NCBI GenBank assembly: GCA_010015655.1
Contig: ML976665.1
Span: forward strand, 117,909 to 181,908
Direction: 5' to 3'
DNA: 64,000 nucleotides
Origin: Bimuria novae-zelandiae CBS 107.79
Taxonomy: Eukaryota > Ascomycota > Dothideomycetes > Pleosporales > Didymosphaeriaceae
In this document: one piece after another, positions 60,874 through 64,000 of the stretch
How positions within the stretch are numbered: the stretch's first letter is position 1
Layout: each line of letters starts with the position of its first letter
Translations under genes and position numbers: made by a program
Notes under the pieces: model-generated
Databases searched by the model: none
What the model was told of the DNA's origin: nothing
Seen by the model: only the letters and a program-made list of their open reading frames with translations

Positions 60874-61400
60874 AGAAAGTCATTCTTGTAGAATTTATAA
60901 ATAAAGACCTATATAAGTAGTAAGACTTTAGTATTAATATTTATTACTATTTTATAGTCCTAGTAAAGTATTATTTATTTTATGTATTACGGCATTCTTC
61001 TTATCTAGCTTATTAAAACTTAGCTTTATATATATAAGTCTTTATACCTTTCTAGATCCTAGGCAGTAGTAGAACCTATAATTAATAGATTTTAATAATA
61101 AGCTATAGCTTTTACGGTATCGTAAATGCGTGTAGGTAATTATTAATATTTATTTTATAAGAAATCGCGTATATCTAGTACTTAGTTACCTTTATAAGAT
61201 CTTTAGTGTGCTACTATTATTAAAATAAGCCTATAAGTATATTAAACTTATTAATATTAAAATTTCTGCGTCTTAGCGCGTTATTTATGTATTAATTATG
61301 TAAGTAGTTAGGGATTTAGATTGTGGAGACATTTAGATCTCGCTTTATTAAATAAACTTTACCTAGAGTATTATTATTCTATTACTAGCTTACGTAAGGC
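60874..61400 (-). mobile_element. Ty1/copia element, right part of the same host element
   Basis: Removing the gypsy element and one AGAAA copy joins VFIYKFYKND from this side to FLSRFKASLVFRN from 42689 downward. This is the copia RT N-terminal signature (usually VFTYKFDEDG-LVKFKARLVVRG). The right boundary near 61400 is where the next copia LTR seems to begin, so it is approximate. Confidence 0.65.
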
Positions 61401-64000
61401 ATAGGTAATATAGGCGTAAGTAGTCCACCTTCTACAAATAGATTCTCTATATCCTTATTAACTCTATCCGATTACAGGACCTCTATAATCCTATACTAAT
61501 ATTAATAGTGTAGTAGAAAATACAGGGCTAGCGTACCTCTAGTTAACACTATCCTAGATAGTGCTAGCGTTAAGTTAGCATGTATTAGAAACCTCGCATA
61601 TAGCTAATCTTTATTAATTAATTAATTAACCGTATTAATTATTAAGATTATATTATCTTATAATAACAGAATACTATTAATTCTAATAATTAAGAGTCTC
61701 ACTATCTTAATTAAGCTAATTATGATGGCCCTATTAACCCTTAAATATCTCATCATAATCCTAACTAATTATATAAATTACACACTATAGCTTAAACAGC
61801 TTAAAATAAAATGCTAATTTCTAAACGTCTAGAGTATAATTAATCTAGCGCTAATAAATAAACTAAAATAGGAACCGATATTGCTAATACTCCTAGTAAT
61901 AGGTAACTACGAGCTAAGTATGGCTTACGCGACTGCGAATCTAAATAATATGCTAATAATACTATTATATTTATTAATAGTAGGCACGAAAGCATATAAA
62001 GACAATAGTAACTATTATAAGGAATAGTTAGAAATATACAAGATTATAGACTATAAGTATTAAGAAGAGTAAGATAATCTAAATTAGGGAGTTACTTTTT
62101 TTAATTAATAGTCTTAGCGTATCTTTAGAATAACTATTACATCCTAAATTAATTAGTTAGGTAGTATATTAATAACTTTATAATTATAGATAGGGTAGGC
62201 CTATATAATAAATACAGACAATTAAGGGCAAGATACTAAGAAGCTTTTAAGCTAATAAGAATAGCTAGATTATAGGCTATATAGCTATCTAAGTATAATT
62301 ATATAGCTATAAAAGCAGAGACTAATTAGGTTCTAGAGCTTTAAAGGTTACTCTTAGTTAAAGAGAATTTTATAAGGGCAGTTATCTATGTCGTATCTAT
62401 ATAGGTAATAACCTTTTAGTAACATAGAAGTAAGAATATAACTATCTTTTGAAAGCAATTAATAAAACTCTTCTAAGACTATATAATTCTATAGTATCTA
62501 ATTAAGGATAAATAAAAAGACGCTTTTGCTACTATTGGTTTATCTCTTACTAATAGTAATAAATCTACCTAGGCCACAGCCAAGGAAGCCTCTCTCATAA
62601 ATAAAGTAGTAATATTAAAATATTAACGAAGACCTCCTAAATAATAATCTACTAGTAATAGTACTAAAGCTAAGCGGTCCGTAATTATAAATAATAAGCT
62701 AATAATAGTTAGTAGTCTTAAGTATCCGGCATATAAATAATACTATAGTTTATAAGACTACTTCTACGCTTTCTTAGATAAGTAGCTAAAATAGTTTAGT
62801 CTAAAACTGTTAGGATCTGAACATGTATGGGACGCGGAGGACCAACGGGCCCTCAGCGGGGGTGACACTTGGTGGGGTTGCCCAACCGAGATCACGTGAT
62901 GTACCATCCAGCCAAGACATACCATCCAGCCAAGATCATGGACGGTATACCATCCATGGATGACACGACCATCCACCAGAAAGATAGGATGGCAGAAAGA
63001 TAGGTGGACGGTAACCAATAAACCTCTTGTATATAAACCGACACGAATACCCTTATGGCATTCGTGTTCAATCTTGTTTATCAATCTATCGTTTGGATCT
63101 GAGTAAGCAACCTTGTTGATTTGATTGTGCCGTACACACCTTCGATACCAACGCCCCAGTGACAAGCGCAAGCTATCACTACAACCTCTCCCGTCCTACC
63201 AGTATTCCTGCCCGAGAACCAACCCTAACCCCTTAGGGATTAGCTATCCTTTTGGGGACTTAACAAAAACTAAGTATAGTTACCCTAATTAAATTTAGGC
63301 TAGAGAATAATTTAGAGCTTTAACAAACCCTAAAGATAATGAAAAGGGCAAAATTATAAGCACCTATAAATAAACTATTATATACCATACTATTACTTAA
63401 ATCACTAAAGCTAATAATAAGTAACTAGTTAGACGCTAGATTACTAAAATTCTAGTAAATTTTAAAACTATATCTGCGTATAGGAAATTAAACATATACC
63501 TACTACGATACTTAGCTATACTTAACTTGGGTATAACCTGCTATATTTTAATAATATTAATTACTTTATCTTCTACAGGCCACTATTGCCTGGAGGCTTT
63601 ATATAGGCAGAAAATACGTAAGTATAGATTAAAGAATATACGAGCGTCTATCTTAACATATAAAGTGTAAGCAGAAACTAAATAATAGAGTTAAATATTA
63701 GTATTTATTACCTTAATCTACGTTGCAATCTCATATTATTCTAATTACTTTAGAGACAAGACTTTTAGTAGGACACGTAAGTAAAACTAATAATACTAAA
63801 GTAATAAGATAATATAATATTAGTAGAATTAGAGATACATAGGTAATAGGTACTAGAATATAAATCAGCCTTTATAAGATATACTATTACTAATAATACG
63901 CTAGTAGCGTATATAAATAGCTTAAGAATAAAATATAGGCTATATAAAGTAAACGTAATTATTTAGTATAAGTAATTAGGATATCTAGAACTTTAGGCAC
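61400..64000 (+). mobile_element. Ty1/copia element Copia-3 (related to Copia-1), runs off the right edge
   Basis: An LTR-like segment from about 61400 to 61688 shares a block with the Copia-1 LTR (CACTATCCTAGATAGTGC against CACTATCCTATATAGTGC). It is followed by ATTAAGAGTCTCACT and ATGGCCCTATTAACCCTTA, matching the start of Copia-1 after its 5' LTR. The gag region follows to 62807, is split by a solo LTR, and continues to the window end. It is more heavily RIP-mutated than Copia-1. The left border is approximate. Confidence 0.7.
62808..63265. mobile_element. Solo LTR, 458 bp, almost free of RIP
   Basis: Starts TGTTAGGATCTGAACATG and ends GGGGACTTAACA, flanked by AAAAC duplications (62803-62807 and 63266-63270). 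It contains TATATAAACC near 63030, a hairpin of 8-bp arms ACACGAAT/ATTCGTGT (63041-63048 and 63060-63067), and a short direct repeat TACCATCCAGCCAAGA (two copies, about 62902-62936). No internal retroelement domain follows, so this is a recombined solo LTR. Its composition is close to genic DNA, in sharp contrast to the Copia-3 sequence on both sides. Confidence 0.85.

Noticed and set aside
62764..63171. 135-codon minus-strand frame across the solo LTR
   Set aside because: It lies almost wholly inside the LTR and crosses its border into RIP DNA; no protein features.
41031..64000. Protein-coding genes in the AT-rich part
   Set aside because: All longer frames are remnants or shadows of retroelements with RIP stops; no intact gene was found.
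1..64000. tRNA, rRNA, riboswitch or origin sequences
   Set aside because: I scanned by eye for tRNA T-loop patterns and found none convincing; a covariance-model search would be needed to exclude them.

Overview
The window looks like nuclear DNA of a filamentous ascomycete. Genes carry short introns of about 40-170 nt with GTAAGT-type donors, and 5' leaders are CT-rich with TATA boxes. The gene families (LPAELR-type F-box-like proteins, OrsD/DUF3505, Ecm4-type GST, NmrA-like reductase, DHA-type MFS) are typical of Pezizomycotina, and repeats are riddled with C-to-T/G-to-A changes as left by RIP (repeat-induced point mutation). Dothideomycetes is my best guess; that is inference.

Layout. 1-1425: left-truncated, frameshifted OrsD-like gene (-). 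3.2-18.3 kb: ordinary gene-rich DNA with an F-box-like gene (+), a coiled-coil protein (+), an SDR (-), an NmrA-like reductase (-), an MFS transporter (+), an F-box-like gene broken by an amber codon (-), and a glutathionyl-hydroquinone reductase-type GST (-). 20.1-28.8 kb: one C2H2/zinc-ribbon gene split by two hAT DNA transposons, each with perfect terminal inverted repeats and an exact 8-bp target duplication. 29.3-40.5 kb: an F-box-like gene (-), a cytochrome P450 (+), a DJ-1/PfpI protein (-), an aldehyde dehydrogenase (-) and three decaying F-box-like paralogues. 40.6-64 kb: AT-rich transposon graveyard.

The graveyard resolves into nested insertions. An old minus-strand Ty1/copia element is split by a Ty3/gypsy element with 161-bp LTRs and target duplication AGAAA. 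That element is itself split by two copia elements: plus-strand 47081-52553 (ATTAT) and minus-strand 52933-58141 (CCTAT). On the right, another copia element is split by a 458-bp solo LTR (AAAAC) that shows little RIP. LTR divergence falls in the order the nesting predicts, and every LTR-pair difference I found is a transition.

The intact genes (SDR, NmrA-like, MFS, GST, P450, DJ-1, ALDH) would suit detoxification or small-molecule metabolism. No synthase backbone gene is present, so I do not call a biosynthetic cluster. The strongest observations are the twice-interrupted zinc-finger gene, the datable transposon stack, and the six F-box-like genes at different stages of decay. I found no clear candidate for a wholly new molecular system. 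All exon boundaries are by eye.
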